Positions 33,991 to 43,691 of a DNA stretch of 64,000 nucleotides are shown here, piece after piece. Origin of the DNA: Gammaproteobacteria bacterium (GTDB lineage Bacteria > Pseudomonadota > Gammaproteobacteria > Burkholderiales > Rhodocyclaceae); the NCBI GenBank assembly GCA_018828385.1, contig JAHJVE010000006.1:1-64000 (forward strand), given 5' to 3'. A model generated the notes under the pieces. The model was not told the origin of the DNA and searched no databases. It saw nothing but the letters and a program-made list of their open reading frames with translations. Every line of letters begins with the position of its first letter. Position 1 is the stretch's first letter. The translations under genes were made by a program, and so were the position numbers.

Positions 33991-34048
33991 TCGAACTCTC
34001 GACCTATACCTTGGCAAGGTATCGCTCTACCAACTGAGCTACTGCCGC
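33973..34048 (-). tRNA. glyT: tRNA-Gly (anticodon GCC)
   Basis: The reverse strand folds as a cloverleaf: acceptor GCGGCAG/CTGCCGC, anticodon stem ATACC/GGTAT with loop TTGCCAA (anticodon GCC), T loop GTTCGAGAC, and an encoded CCA end. A strong promoter lies upstream at 34,066-34,093. Its 3' end is the junction with the integrated element. The gene symbol is only customary. Confidence 0.96.
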
Positions 34049-34065
34049 GCTGAAACAGAGCGCGC

Positions 34066-34093
34066 ATTATAGGCGACACAAGGGAATTGTCAA
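34066..34093 (-). promoter_or_regulatory. Sigma-70 promoter of tRNA-Gly
   Basis: On the reverse strand TTGACA (34,088-34,093) and TATAAT (34,066-34,071) are 16 bases apart, both perfect consensus, followed by a GC-rich discriminator (GCGCGC) typical of stringently controlled tRNA promoters. Confidence 0.9.
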
Positions 34094-34103
34094 CATTGGC
34101 CCC

Positions 34104-34682
34104 CTACTTTTCTGCAGTTCGTTTTGCAATTTCCGGCCAGGCCATGCGCAGGTAGTAGCCCATTGACCAGAGCGTCAGCAAGGCGGCTATCCAGATCAAC
34201 CAGTTACCGAATCTTTGCATATCGGCGCCAAACAACGGCTGGTAATAAAGAAGGATGGGAATGGCCAGCATTTGCGCTGCCGTCTTGATCTTGCCGAGCA
34301 TTGAGACAGCGACACTTTTGGCGGCACCGATCTTGGCCATCCATTCACGTAGCGCTGAAATGGTGATTTCGCGGCCAATGATGATGGTGGCGACGATGGC
34401 ATCGGTCCTGCCCAGCTCGACCAGAACAATCAGTGCGGCGGCAACCATGAGTTTGTCGGCAACGGGGTCCAAAAACGCACCAAAGGCAGAAGTCTGGTCG
34501 AGTTTGCGCGCCAGGTAGCCATCGGCCCAATCGGTCAGGGCGGCGGCGATGAAAATGGCGGTTGCAGCAAGGTCCCGCTCATGGGGCGTTGCCCAGTCTG
34601 CCGGCAGATAGTAGATGGCAATCAAAAGCGGTATCGCTACGATACGAAGCCAGGTCAGCAGGATGGGCAGATTTAAGGGCAT
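34104..34682 (-). CDS. pgsA: CDP-diacylglycerol-glycerol-3-phosphate 3-phosphatidyltransferase
   Basis: The 192-residue membrane enzyme makes phosphatidylglycerol phosphate, the committed step to phosphatidylglycerol and cardiolipin. The CDP-alcohol phosphatidyltransferase signature is complete: D-x2-DG-x2-AR-x8-G-x3-D-x3-D in DWADGYLARKLDQTS followed by GAFLDPVAD. Four to five hydrophobic helices surround it. It starts three bases after uvrC ends and is the last gene of the udg-uvrC-pgsA run before tRNA-Gly. Confidence 0.95.
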   Translation of the reverse strand: MPLNLPILLTWLRIVAIPLLIAIYYLPADWATPHERDLAATAIFIAAALTDWADGYLARKLDQTSAFGAFLDPVADKLMVAAALIVLVELGRTDAIVATIIIGREITISALREWMAKIGAAKSVAVSMLGKIKTAAQMLAIPILLYYQPLFGADMQRFGNWLIWIAALLTLWSMGYYLRMAWPEIAKRTAEK

Positions 34683-34685
34683 GGT

Positions 34686-36497
34686 TCAGTGTAATGCGGA
34701 ATATATCTTTTCAGCCATATCCCGGCTGATGCCCTGCACTTCGGACAATTGTTCGGGGCTGGCGGCAAGGACGCCGGGCAGGCCGCCAAATCGGGCGACC
34801 AATGCCTTGCGGCGGGCGGGACCAATGCCCGGCAAACTTTCCAGTGTTGAGGTTTTTCTGGCTTTTCCACGTCGGGCACGATGGCCTGTGATGGCAAAAC
34901 GATGAGCTTCGTCGCGTATTTCCTGAATCAGGTGCAACGCAGGGTGTTCCGCCGGCAATTGTAACGACTCGCGGTCATCCGGGAAAATGAGCGATTCGAG
35001 GCCCGGCTTGCGTCCTTCTCCTTTGGCTACACCGATCATCGGCAAATGACTCAGTCCGAGATCGGCAAGCGCGGCAAAGGCGGATGCAACCTGTCCTTTT
35101 CCACCGTCGATCAAAATCAGGTCAGGCGCTGCGCCCTCCCCTGTGGCTATGCCGTCATAACGCCGACTGACGGCTTGGCGCATGGCTGCATAGTCATCGC
35201 CGGGTGTTATGTCACGAATATTGAAACGCCGGTAGTCGGCGTTTTTCATGCAGTTTTGGTGGTAGACCACGCAGGAGGCGACAGTGGCCTCGCCCATCGT
35301 ATGACTGATGTCGAAACACTCGATGCGAACGATGGGCTCTGGTAATTGCAACGCTTCCTGTAGCGCCGCCAGTCGTTTTTCCTGCTGTGCCGTCGCCTGA
35401 CTGCGCGCGATAATGCCCAGCTTGGCATTCTGTAGCGCCATACTGACCCAGGCTTTGTGGGAAAGGCTGCGCGCCTGAATCACTGGCACCGGGCGTCCAG
35501 CCAGTTCGGCTAGCACGGCTTCGCTTTCACCCGGCTCATCTTCGGTCGGCATGGGATGAACGAGCAGGCGCGACGGGGCTGGATGAACCGCGTAGTGCTG
35601 ACGAATGAAGGCAGCACACGCGTCGGCCGGTTCGGACTCCCAGGCATTGACAGGAAAGAATGGCCGGTCGCCGAGATGCCGACCGCCCCGAACCATTGCC
35701 AGGTTTACGCATAGCTGACCTGCTTCCTTGTGGGCGACCAGGATGTCGATGTCTTCGCCCTTGCTGCTTGAGACAAACTGTTTTTCCTGCACCTGATGCA
35801 GTGACTGGATCAGATCCCGATACACCGCCGCCTGTTCGAAGGCCAGGCGGGCGGAAGCCGCCTCCATCGCCTGATTCAGGCGCTTGGCGACTTCCTGCTG
35901 TTTGCCGAGCAGGAACATGGAACCCAGTTGAACGTCTGTTGCGTAATCATCCGGCGAGATCAATCCGACGCACGGCCCGCTGCAGCGTTTGATCTGGTAG
36001 AGAAGGCATGGTCGGGAGCGGTTCGCGAATACGGACTCTTCACAGGTACGCAGGCGAAACATCTTTTGCATCAAATGGATGCTGTCGCGAACTGCCCAAC
36101 TTGACGGATAAGGGCCAAAGTAATCGGCCTTGCGATCGGGGTTGCCGCGGAAGAAGCCGAGCCGGGGAAACTCGCCCCTGGTCAGGACGATGTAGGGGTA
36201 GGACTTGTCGTCGCGGAAAAGGATGTTGTAGCGCGGTGAAAGCGACTTGATCAGATTGTTTTCAAGCAACAACGCTTCAGCTTCGGTGCGTGTTGCCGTG
36301 GTTTCCACGGTGGCGATCTGGCTGACCATGTGCGCGATGCGCGGGCTGGAAACATTTTCCCGAAAATACGACGAAACCCGCTTCTTGAGGTTCTTGGCTT
36401 TGCCGACATACAAAACGACGCCACCGGCGTCCAGCATCCGGTAAACGCCGGGCAATTCGGTCAGCGTGGCCAGAAAGGCCTTGGCGTCAAAACTCAT
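34686..36497 (-). CDS. uvrC: UvrABC excinuclease subunit C
   Basis: The 603-residue nuclease makes both incisions in nucleotide excision repair. It has an N-terminal GIY-YIG domain (PGVYRMLDAGGVVLYVGKAK), a UVR segment, an RNase H-like C-terminal nuclease domain (ECFDISHTMGEATVASCVVY, LILIDGGKGQ) and a tandem helix-hairpin-helix end (LESLPGIGPARRKALVARFG). The length is usual. It lies nine bases downstream of the uracil-DNA glycosylase gene, forming a small DNA-repair operon. Confidence 0.97.
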   Translation of the reverse strand: MSFDAKAFLATLTELPGVYRMLDAGGVVLYVGKAKNLKKRVSSYFRENVSSPRIAHMVSQIATVETTATRTEAEALLLENNLIKSLSPRYNILFRDDKSYPYIVLTRGEFPRLGFFRGNPDRKADYFGPYPSSWAVRDSIHLMQKMFRLRTCEESVFANRSRPCLLYQIKRCSGPCVGLISPDDYATDVQLGSMFLLGKQQEVAKRLNQAMEAASARLAFEQAAVYRDLIQSLHQVQEKQFVSSSKGEDIDILVAHKEAGQLCVNLAMVRGGRHLGDRPFFPVNAWESEPADACAAFIRQHYAVHPAPSRLLVHPMPTEDEPGESEAVLAELAGRPVPVIQARSLSHKAWVSMALQNAKLGIIARSQATAQQEKRLAALQEALQLPEPIVRIECFDISHTMGEATVASCVVYHQNCMKNADYRRFNIRDITPGDDYAAMRQAVSRRYDGIATGEGAAPDLILIDGGKGQVASAFAALADLGLSHLPMIGVAKGEGRKPGLESLIFPDDRESLQLPAEHPALHLIQEIRDEAHRFAITGHRARRGKARKTSTLESLPGIGPARRKALVARFGGLPGVLAASPEQLSEVQGISRDMAEKIYSALH

Positions 36498-36506
36498 CGC
36501 GTGAAG

Positions 36507-37154
36507 TCAGGCGAGGCGGGACTTGACCCCGGCGAACACGGCCTCGAAGCTCTCGCGGGAAAGCCTGCCAGTGCGCCAGTTGTAGCCACTACAATGGTAG
36601 CTGTCGACGAGAATTCGGCCGTCTGGCAATGCATGACTGATGTTGTGGCCAAAAGTGAACTCTTTGAGTTTGAGCTCGTAAGCCCACAGCAACGCCTGGT
36701 GGGCGATGGCCCCCAGAGCGACGATGACCTTGAGTCTGGTCATCGCTGCCAGTTCGCTCTTCAAGTGCTTGTTGCATTGGCGAATTTCAGCCGTTATCGG
36801 TTTGTTGGCCGGCGGCAGACAACGCACAGCATTGGTTATGCGGCAGTTGTTCAGCTGCATGGCTGGATTGGCCCACTGATCGGCCCCCAGCGGCTCTGGT
36901 TGGCTGGCAAAGCCGAAGCGATGCAACGCGGGGTAGAGCAGTTCCCCGGCAACGTCTCCGGTAAAGGGGCGACCGGTCCGGTTGGCCCCTTTTTCGCCTG
37001 GGCCTAGGCCGACGACAAGCAGTTCTGCATCAAGCGAGCCAAAGGCGGGTACCGGCAGCGCGTGCCAATCGGGGTCGCGTCGACGAATGTTGGCAAGGTG
37101 CTCAGCCAGTCGTGGACAGGCTGTACAGCCGGTGGGATCTTGAAATATTGACAT
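36507..37154 (-). CDS. Uracil-DNA glycosylase, family 5 (UDGb-like)
   Basis: The protein has 215 residues. Motif A is GLGPGEKGANRTGRPFTGD, matching UDGb enzymes that lack the polar catalytic residue of other families; the motif C region is HCSGYNWRTGRL. N-terminal Cys in TGCTACPRL and later Cys (NAVRCLPP) fit the 4Fe-4S cluster of families 4 and 5. It would remove uracil and related deaminated bases. The start at 37,154 gives the conserved CxxC N-terminus. Co-directional with uvrC. Confidence 0.88.
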   Translation of the reverse strand: MSIFQDPTGCTACPRLAEHLANIRRRDPDWHALPVPAFGSLDAELLVVGLGPGEKGANRTGRPFTGDVAGELLYPALHRFGFASQPEPLGADQWANPAMQLNNCRITNAVRCLPPANKPITAEIRQCNKHLKSELAAMTRLKVIVALGAIAHQALLWAYELKLKEFTFGHNISHALPDGRILVDSYHCSGYNWRTGRLSRESFEAVFAGVKSRLA

Positions 37155-37178
37155 GGCGGGAATGTTAGCATGGCGGCC

Positions 37179-38261
37179 ATGCAGCTTCATTGGGACATCT
37201 TTTGCCGGGTTATCGACAACTTCGGCGACATCGGGGTTTGCTGGCGCCTGGCCAGACAACTGGTCGCTGAGCATGGCCGTGAGGTGCGTTTGTGGGTCGA
37301 CGATCTGAGCAGCCTGCAACCCTTGTGTCCTTCAGTCGCTCCGACAAGGACAAAGCAGTCCTGCCAAGGCGTTGAAATTCGGCGCTGGGTCGAGAATACA
37401 ACGGTCGACCGGGTCGCCGATGTCGTTATCGAGGCGTTCGCCTGCGAACTCCCGCCTGCCTATTTGGCGGCGATGAGTCGGTCCTTGTGCAAGCCGTGCT
37501 GGATCAATCTCGAATACCTGACGGCGGAGTCCTGGGCGGATGGCTGCCACGGTATGGCGTCACCCCACCCTTCTTTGCCCTTGGTTAAATATTTCTTTTT
37601 CCCGGGGTTTTCTGAAAATAGTGGCGGCCTGTTGCGGGAAACGGGCTTGCTTGCTGAGCGAGACCGGGCAACATCCGGAGCCCCGCTTACAAAACCGCTG
37701 GAAATCAGCCTGTTCTGTTATGACATGGCGCCGGTTGCTGCGTTACTCGACGCTTTCGGCAACTCCAGCATTACGGCTCTATGCCATGTTCCGCCAGGCA
37801 AACCGTTGGCCGCCGTACAGTCGCATTTGGGTGGCGTTGGGCCATGGCAGCTTGGCAAAACGCGGGTGCAACCGATTCCGTTCACGCCGATCGACGAGTT
37901 CGATCATTTGCTGTGGCGCTGCGACATCAATTTCGTCAGGGGTGAAGATTCGTTCGTGCGCGCCCAGTGGGCTGGCAAGCCTTTCGTCTGGCAGGCTTAT
38001 CCGCAGGACGACGGCGCGCACCTGGCCAAACTGGAGGCATTTCTTGACTGCTACTGCAAGGGCTTGGATACGCCGACAGAATCCGCGCTACGCAGGATGT
38101 TCGTGGCCTGGAATCTTGGTGGCAATGTCACGTCTGCCTGGGATGGTTTCATCAACAACAGGGCCGATATCGCCCGCCACAACCGGCATTGGGCTGAATT
38201 GCTGGCAACGAGGCCTGATTTGGCTACGGCACTCGTCAAGTTCTGTGCGTCCAAGGTATAA
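37179..38261 (+). CDS. earP: EF-P arginine rhamnosyltransferase EarP
   Basis: The 360-residue glycosyltransferase adds rhamnose from dTDP-rhamnose to Arg32 of EF-P. The N-terminus MQLHWDIFCRVIDNFGDIGV puts the key Asp residues at 13 and 17 as in Pseudomonas EarP, which favours the ATG at 37,179 over the one nine bases earlier. C-terminal VRGEDSFVRAQWAGKPFVWQ is the sugar-nucleotide binding block. efp follows after 39 bases with the matching Arg32. Confidence 0.94.
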   Translation: MQLHWDIFCRVIDNFGDIGVCWRLARQLVAEHGREVRLWVDDLSSLQPLCPSVAPTRTKQSCQGVEIRRWVENTTVDRVADVVIEAFACELPPAYLAAMSRSLCKPCWINLEYLTAESWADGCHGMASPHPSLPLVKYFFFPGFSENSGGLLRETGLLAERDRATSGAPLTKPLEISLFCYDMAPVAALLDAFGNSSITALCHVPPGKPLAAVQSHLGGVGPWQLGKTRVQPIPFTPIDEFDHLLWRCDINFVRGEDSFVRAQWAGKPFVWQAYPQDDGAHLAKLEAFLDCYCKGLDTPTESALRRMFVAWNLGGNVTSAWDGFINNRADIARHNRHWAELLATRPDLATALVKFCASKV

Positions 38262-38300
38262 TTTAACGTTTTTTCCTTTTCTGATCTTAGAGAATACCGA

Positions 38301-38858
38301 ATGAAAACCGCAATGGAACTCCGCTCCGGCAACGTCATCATGGTCGGTGCCGACCCGCTCGTCGTTCAGAAGAGCGAATACAACAAGTCCGGCCGCAATG
38401 CCGCTGTTGTCAAAATGAAACTCAAGAACCTGTTAACCGGTGCCGCTTCTGAAGCGGTTTACAAGGCTGACGACAAGTTCGAGCAAGTCATCCTCGACAA
38501 GAAGGAGGTTACCTATTCCTACTTCGCCGACCCGATGTACGTGTTCATGGATGCCGACTACGAGCAGTTCGAAGTCGAAGCCGAAAACATGGTTGATGCA
38601 CTGAAGTATCTGGAAGACGGGCTGGCTTGCGAAGTTGTTTTCTACAACGGCAAGGCCATTTCCGTCGAACTGCCGAACAGCGTCGTGCGCGAGGTGATTT
38701 ACACCGAGCCAGCCGTCAAGGGCGACACTTCGGGTAAGGTCATGAAGCCGGCCAAGCTGGCTACCGGTTTCGAGCTGCCGGTTCCGGCTTTCGTCAGCAT
38801 TGGCGACAAGATCGAAATCGACACCCGTACTGACGAATACAAGAACCGCGTCAAGTAA
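38301..38858 (+). CDS. efp: Elongation factor P
   Basis: The 185-residue three-domain factor relieves ribosome stalling at polyproline. The tip of domain I reads KSGRNAA with Arg at position 32, the form modified by EarP rather than the EpmA-lysylated Lys34 form. The C-terminal signature [18 protein letters not shown] is intact. It lies directly downstream of earP. Confidence 0.98.
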   Translation: MKTAMELRSGNVIMVGADPLVVQKSEYNKSGRNAAVVKMKLKNLLTGAASEAVYKADDKFEQVILDKKEVTYSYFADPMYVFMDADYEQFEVEAENMVDALKYLEDGLACEVVFYNGKAISVELPNSVVREVIYTEPAVKGDTSGKVMKPAKLATGFELPVPAFVSIGDKIEIDTRTDEYKNRVK

Positions 38859-38880
38859 TCCGCGGCTTCTTCAGTGTTTG

Positions 38881-38906
38881 ATTCGGGCAGCTTAGGCTGC
38901 CCGAAT
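38881..38906. terminator. Bidirectional hairpin between efp and nagZ
   Basis: ATTCGGGCAGC and GCTGCCCGAAT form a perfect 11-base stem with TTAG loop between the convergent genes efp and nagZ. T-runs are short, but position and symmetry fit a shared terminator. Confidence 0.75.
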
Positions 38907-38911
38907 GCATT

Positions 38912-39931
38912 TCAGGCCATCAGTTTTGCGATGGTCTGCCGGGCTGCTATATAGGCGCTGTCGGATTGCAGCGCTTGCCAGTCCTTTGCGGAAGAATGAG
39001 GAATCAATGCCTCGATCCGCTGGCCACGGACCGGATCGATTGCCGGCTTCCAGTTTGCGAGCACGTCGCCGACGACATCCGGCGCATTGCACACGAGCAG
39101 CATGTCGCAACCCGCGTTGTAGGCGGTCTCGACACGGCTGAGCATGTCACCGACCACGCCGGCCCCGGCCATCGACAAATCATCGGTAAAAACGACCCCA
39201 TTAAACTTGATGTCATTTCTCAAGTAACTAATCCATTTATTTGAAAATACAGCAGTATTACAGTCAACGCAGTTGTAAATAACGTGGGCCGCCATGACTC
39301 CATCCAGCGCGATTTTCCGGTAGGGAAGGATATCTTCCTGCATTGCCTCGAAGGTGCGATCATCGACCGGCAATTCGACGTGCGAATCGGGAATGACGTA
39401 ACCGTGCCCGGGAAAATGCTTGCCGCAGCTGCCCATTCCGGCCAGATGCAAACCTTGGCCAAGAGCGGTGGCCAAGGCGACGACCGCCGCTGACTGGCGA
39501 TGGAAGGCCCGGTCGCCGATGACGCGTGACGGGCCATAGTCGAGGTCGAGGACCGGCGTGAAGGAGTAATCGACACCGCGGGCACGCAGTTCAGCGGCCA
39601 GTACGTAACCGACCTGACGCGCAGCAGCGAGCGCATTTTCGGGATTTTCATCCCAAAGTTTTCCGAGGGTGGCCATCGCCGGCAAACGGGCAAACCCGTC
39701 GCGGAAGCGTTGCACCCTGCCCCCTTCGTGATCGACGGCAATCAGCAGGGCCGGAGTGCGCAGGGCGTGAATGGCCGCGGTCAAGGCAGATAACTGTTCC
39801 GGATCGGCATAGTTCCGTGAGAACAGGATGATTCCGCCGACCAACGGATGGCAAAGCCGTTCGCGGTCGAGATCGGTCAGTTCGGTGCCGGCGATGTCGA
39901 TCATCAGCGGGCCGAGCGGCAAATGTGTCAT
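38912..39931 (-). CDS. nagZ: Beta-N-acetylhexosaminidase (peptidoglycan recycling)
   Basis: The 339-residue family-3 glycoside hydrolase frees GlcNAc from recycled anhydromuropeptides in the cytoplasm. Signature KHFPGHGYVIPDSH carries the NagZ His-Asp dyad loop, and FTDDLSM holds the nucleophile Asp. The stretch at about 39,215-39,290 (VIYNCVDCNTAVFSNKWISY) is markedly AT-rich and differs from the usual Pro/Arg-rich NagZ sequence. It overlaps acpS by four bases at the head of a tightly coupled leftward run. Confidence 0.95.
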   Translation of the reverse strand: MTHLPLGPLMIDIAGTELTDLDRERLCHPLVGGIILFSRNYADPEQLSALTAAIHALRTPALLIAVDHEGGRVQRFRDGFARLPAMATLGKLWDENPENALAAARQVGYVLAAELRARGVDYSFTPVLDLDYGPSRVIGDRAFHRQSAAVVALATALGQGLHLAGMGSCGKHFPGHGYVIPDSHVELPVDDRTFEAMQEDILPYRKIALDGVMAAHVIYNCVDCNTAVFSNKWISYLRNDIKFNGVVFTDDLSMAGAGVVGDMLSRVETAYNAGCDMLLVCNAPDVVGDVLANWKPAIDPVRGQRIEALIPHSSAKDWQALQSDSAYIAARQTIAKLMA

Positions 39932-40305
39932 GCGTGCTCCAGAATGACGTAGGCGACGGCGTATTCGGCTTCGTCGCTGATCGAAAGATGGGCGATCAGT
40001 TTTTTGTTTTTGAGTATTTTTTCCAGTTGACCGTGGAAGTGCAGTTCCGGCTTGCCCAGATCGTCATGGCCGACCGCAATCGCCGTCAATGTTGCCGGTG
40101 GTCGCACCCCCGTGCCCAGTGCCTTGCTGAAGGCCTCCTTGGCGGCGAAACGTTTGGCGAGAAAGCGACCTTTGTCCGCAGCCTTGGCAAATTCCTCGAT
40201 TTCATTCGGCGCCAGCAGCTTTTCCAGTGCCCTGTCGCCATGTCGCTCCCACATGCCGCGCAGGCGGGAAACGGCGACGATGTCGGTGCCGATGCCGTAG
40301 ATCAT
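39928..40305 (-). CDS. acpS: Holo-[acyl-carrier-protein] synthase
   Basis: The 125-residue protein transfers phosphopantetheine from CoA to Ser37 of AcpP. It has [20 protein letters not shown] with the Mg-binding Asp and [14 protein letters not shown] with the catalytic Glu-Lys motif. Four-base overlaps with pdxJ upstream and nagZ downstream indicate coupling. Its substrate gene acpP lies at 52,554-52,790. Confidence 0.96.
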   Translation of the reverse strand: MIYGIGTDIVAVSRLRGMWERHGDRALEKLLAPNEIEEFAKAADKGRFLAKRFAAKEAFSKALGTGVRPPATLTAIAVGHDDLGKPELHFHGQLEKILKNKKLIAHLSISDEAEYAVAYVILEHA

Positions 40306-41057
40306 TCGGGCGACTTGGCTGCTTCGCGCATCAAGGCTTTCATTTCGCGGACTGCCTCGCGCAGGCCAACGAAAATGGCGCGGCTGACGATAGCGTGGCC
40401 GATGTGCAGTTCGCGTATGCCGGCCAGTCTGGCGATGGGCTGAACGTTGTAGTAATTGAGCGCATGCCCGGCATTGAACCGCATGCCGAGTTGACGGACA
40501 GCCTGTCCTGCCCCGCGGACTTTGTCGAGTTCGGCGAGCACGGCCGAGGCTTCGGCATCGCGGCCTTTGTCGTAAAAGGCGTGCGCATAGGGGCCGGTGT
40601 GGATTTCGCAGACGCTAGCGCCAATCCGGGCTGCAGCCTCGATTTGCGCCACCTCGGCATCGATGAATACGCTGGTCACGATACCGGCATTGGCGAGACG
40701 GGAGATGACATCCTTCAATCGCGATTCCTGCGCCAGGATGTCAAGGCCACCTTCAGTCGTCACTTCATGGCGACCTTCGGGAACCAGCATGGCCATTTCC
40801 GGCTTGAGGGTACAGGCAATATCGACCATTTCATCAGTCGCTGCCATTTCGAGATTGAGTTTTATCTGGGTCGTTTCACGCAAGCGACGGACGTCAGCAT
40901 CCTGAATATGGCGACGATCTTCGCGTAGATGGACGGTGATACCGTCCGCCCCGCCAAGATGGGCTTCCACTGCCCCCCAGACCGGGTCCGGCTCGTAAGT
41001 CCGGCGGGCCTGGCGAATGGTCGCCACGTGGTCGATATTGACGCCAAGTTCAATCAT
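40302..41057 (-). CDS. pdxJ: Pyridoxine 5'-phosphate synthase
   Basis: The 251-residue TIM-barrel enzyme makes pyridoxine 5'-phosphate from deoxyxylulose 5-phosphate and aminoacetone phosphate. Characteristic motifs are [23 protein letters not shown] at the start, [14 protein letters not shown] and [18 protein letters not shown]. Length is standard. Overlaps acpS and recO by four bases each. Confidence 0.97.
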   Translation of the reverse strand: MIELGVNIDHVATIRQARRTYEPDPVWGAVEAHLGGADGITVHLREDRRHIQDADVRRLRETTQIKLNLEMAATDEMVDIACTLKPEMAMLVPEGRHEVTTEGGLDILAQESRLKDVISRLANAGIVTSVFIDAEVAQIEAAARIGASVCEIHTGPYAHAFYDKGRDAEASAVLAELDKVRGAGQAVRQLGMRFNAGHALNYYNVQPIARLAGIRELHIGHAIVSRAIFVGLREAVREMKALMREAAKSPE

Positions 41058-41782
41058 AATTCTTGCAACTCCTTGAATATCTTGCGTGTTTCCAATTCCT
41101 TGCCAGCAAGGTAATAGGCCATCAGCGTGCGCATCAAGGCCTTGCTTTCAACGCGCGAACGCGGGTCTGAAAAATCCTCGGCCTCAAGATCGAGCAAGGT
41201 CTTGCCAATGACAACCTGAGCAGCCGCCTCGTCATGCTCGAGGCGAACGGGGCCTTGTTCCATGCGGTAAGTGTAAAACGCTTCCGCCTGGATCGGACCT
41301 CCGGCACTATCGTGATTCAGCGTCAGGCCATAGCCCAGTTCCTGCAAAAGCGCCTTTTCGAAGCTGCGCAAATCTGCCTCACGAGCTTTACCCGATGGAT
41401 CTGCAGCCAGGCGGGCCAGCATTTTGGTGTAGTGGGCAAATAGCTGCTCGTGCGCATCTTCGCGCGGCAACAGGTGCATCAGTAGCTCGTTGAGGTAATA
41501 GCCGCAGAACAATGCCTCGCCTGCAAGCAAAGGTTGTCCGCCCTGCCACTCTGCCTTCATCAGGGTCAGCACTTCGCCCTTGCCGGCCCAACCAAGCTCC
41601 AGCGGCTGAAAGGCCATCAACAAACCGCGAATTGCCGAACGCGGTCGGCGCGCACCGCGCGCCAGCAAGGCCATCCGCCCGAAATCGCGGGAAAAAACTT
41701 CAACGATGAGGCTGGTTTCCCGAAAGGGATAACTGTGCAGAACGTAAGCCGGCTGGCCGTCGACTTTGCTGCGCAGGTTCAT
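41054..41782 (-). CDS. recO: DNA repair protein RecO
   Basis: The 242-residue protein has an N-terminal OB fold ([21 protein letters not shown]) and a helical C-terminal domain. It lacks the zinc-binding Cys cluster of Gram-positive RecO, as is common in betaproteobacteria. It loads RecA at gaps with RecR. Overlaps pdxJ and era by four bases. Confidence 0.93.
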   Translation of the reverse strand: MNLRSKVDGQPAYVLHSYPFRETSLIVEVFSRDFGRMALLARGARRPRSAIRGLLMAFQPLELGWAGKGEVLTLMKAEWQGGQPLLAGEALFCGYYLNELLMHLLPREDAHEQLFAHYTKMLARLAADPSGKAREADLRSFEKALLQELGYGLTLNHDSAGGPIQAEAFYTYRMEQGPVRLEHDEAAAQVVIGKTLLDLEAEDFSDPRSRVESKALMRTLMAYYLAGKELETRKIFKELQEL

Positions 41783-42663
41783 TCGTAGCCGAGACTCTTC
41801 AGCAGGCGTTCGTCATCGTTCCAGCCGGACTTTACCTTGACCCAGATTTCGAGATAAACCTTGCCGTCGAACAAGCGCTCCATATCCTGCCGTGCTTCTG
41901 AGGCAATGCGCTTTAGTTGTTCGCCGCCCTTGCCGATGACGATAGCCTTGTGGCCCTCACGGTCAACCACGATGGCAGCGAAAATCCGGCGCAGATCACC
42001 TTCAGTTTCAAAGCGTTCGATTTCGACAGCCGTGGCATAAGGTAATTCGTCGCCAAGCAGGCGAAAGACCTTTTCGCGGATGTATTCGGAGGCGAGGAAA
42101 CGTTCGCTCTTGTCGGTCAGATCGTCTTCCGGGAACATCAGGCCGTCGTTGGGCAGATGTTTCTTCGCCTCGTTCAGCAAATCGTCGGTCTGTCGGCCCT
42201 TGGCCGCACTGACCGGCACGATGGCCGCGTAATCGTGATCGGCCGATACTTCAGCCAAAAAAGGCAAGAGGGCAGCCCTGTCCTTGAGCAAATCCGTCTT
42301 GTTCACCACCAGGATAACGGGCCTGTCCTTGGGCAGCAGGCGAACCACAGCCTTGTCCTTGGCATCGTAACGCCCGGCCTCGACGACGAAGATGACGACG
42401 TCAACATCGCTCAGGGTTTGCGTGACACCACGATTCATCGCGCGATTCAGGGCATTGGAGTATTTCGTCTGAAAACCGGGCGTATCGACAAAAACGAATT
42501 GCGCGTCATCCTTGGTCAGAATGCCGGTGATCCGGTGACGCGTAGTCTGCGCCTTGCGCGAGACGATACTAATCTTTTCACCGATCAGCTTGTTGAGCAG
42601 CGTCGATTTTCCAACATTGGGACGACCAACGATGGCGATGTATCCGGAACGAAATTTTTTCAT
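41779..42663 (-). CDS. era: GTPase Era
   Basis: The 294-residue GTPase has G1 [10 protein letters not shown]3 DTPGF, G4 NKTD and a C-terminal KH domain ([20 protein letters not shown]) that binds the 3' end of 16S rRNA during 30S maturation. The ATG at 42,663 overlaps the rnc stop by four bases and gives the standard start ([16 protein letters not shown]). Confidence 0.97.
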   Translation of the reverse strand: MKKFRSGYIAIVGRPNVGKSTLLNKLIGEKISIVSRKAQTTRHRITGILTKDDAQFVFVDTPGFQTKYSNALNRAMNRGVTQTLSDVDVVIFVVEAGRYDAKDKAVVRLLPKDRPVILVVNKTDLLKDRAALLPFLAEVSADHDYAAIVPVSAAKGRQTDDLLNEAKKHLPNDGLMFPEDDLTDKSERFLASEYIREKVFRLLGDELPYATAVEIERFETEGDLRRIFAAIVVDREGHKAIVIGKGGEQLKRIASEARQDMERLFDGKVYLEIWVKVKSGWNDDERLLKSLGYE

Positions 42664-43328
42664 GCAGTCAGTTCTTTCAGCGCCTTGTCGGCAGCGACCT
42701 GCTCGGCGATTCGCCGGCTTGGGCCATGGCCGACGGTGCGCAAGGAAGGGGATTCGATTTGGCAAGCCACCTCGAAACGCTGCTCATGAGCGGCGCCGGT
42801 GGCTTCCAGAAGTTCATAGCGTGGCAACGGCTTCTTCCGCCCCTGCAGCCACTCCTGCAGACGTGTTTTGGCGTCCTTCTGAAATTCGCCTGGCTTCAGC
42901 GTCGCCAGCAAAGGGGCATAGAGCTTGTCGATAACAGTCTGGGCCACCACAAATCCCGCATCAAGATAGATGGCACCGAACAACGCTTCAAGGGCATCGG
43001 CCAGGATTGAAGGACGCAACGCTCCACCGCTTTTCAATTCTCCCTCACCAAGACGCAAGGCACCGCCAATATTCAGGCCCAGTGCTAACTGGTGCAAGGC
43101 GTCCTGATTGACCAAATTGGCTCGCAACCGGGAAAGATCGCCCTCGGGGAGATCGGGAAAACGATGGAACAAGGCAGCAGCTATCGCGCAATCGAGAATC
43201 CCGTCGCCGAGGAATTCGAGGCGTTCGTTATTCGGAGTGCCGAAACTGCGATGGGTCAGTGCGGTCCGCAGTAGCAGCGGATCAGAAAACGAGTGACCAA
43301 GTTGACGAGCGACAGACGAAGCAGTCAT
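42660..43328 (-). CDS. rnc: Ribonuclease III
   Basis: The 222-residue double-strand RNase has the signature [17 protein letters not shown] with acidic catalytic residues, a second acidic site ([15 protein letters not shown]) and a C-terminal double-stranded RNA-binding domain. It processes rRNA precursors. Overlaps era by four bases, as in many bacteria. Confidence 0.97.
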   Translation of the reverse strand: MTASSVARQLGHSFSDPLLLRTALTHRSFGTPNNERLEFLGDGILDCAIAAALFHRFPDLPEGDLSRLRANLVNQDALHQLALGLNIGGALRLGEGELKSGGALRPSILADALEALFGAIYLDAGFVVAQTVIDKLYAPLLATLKPGEFQKDAKTRLQEWLQGRKKPLPRYELLEATGAAHEQRFEVACQIESPSLRTVGHGPSRRIAEQVAADKALKELTA

Positions 43329-43331
43329 GCC

Positions 43332-43682
43332 TTAATTCGCAGTCGACCCCTTGTAGTCGATTACAAGGCCGACGTTCCAGAAAAGCGGGATGCGTTTTTC
43401 ATACTCGAAGGAGATGACGATCCGGCCGTTATCTTTGGAAATATCCAGATCGCGGCCCTTGATATCAAGCAAGTCGATGTCCGCGAACTTGTCAAAAGAG
43501 GAACGTATTTCAGCAACAGTTGACTCAGGCCCAGCCTTGGCTGCTGTCGCCTTGATGTCTTTTACGAGTTTCTGATACTCGATGAAAGTTGGCGCCACTT
43601 TCATACCCAGCACTGTCACCAAAATAAGAACAATGCTCCAAAATAACAGCCCGGACAGGGCAACGCCACGTTGGTTTTTCAT
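43332..43682 (-). CDS. DUF4845 membrane-anchored protein
   Basis: The protein has 116 residues. It begins MKNQRGVALSGLLFWSIVLI, a pilin-like positively charged start plus one transmembrane helix, followed by a soluble domain of about 85 residues. AAGGGG five bases upstream favours the ATG at 43,682 over the adjacent GTG. Conserved between lepB and rnc in many beta- and gammaproteobacteria, function unknown. Confidence 0.9.
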   Translation of the reverse strand: MKNQRGVALSGLLFWSIVLILVTVLGMKVAPTFIEYQKLVKDIKATAAKAGPESTVAEIRSSFDKFADIDLLDIKGRDLDISKDNGRIVISFEYEKRIPLFWNVGLVIDYKGSTAN

Positions 43683-43691
43683 CACATCCCC

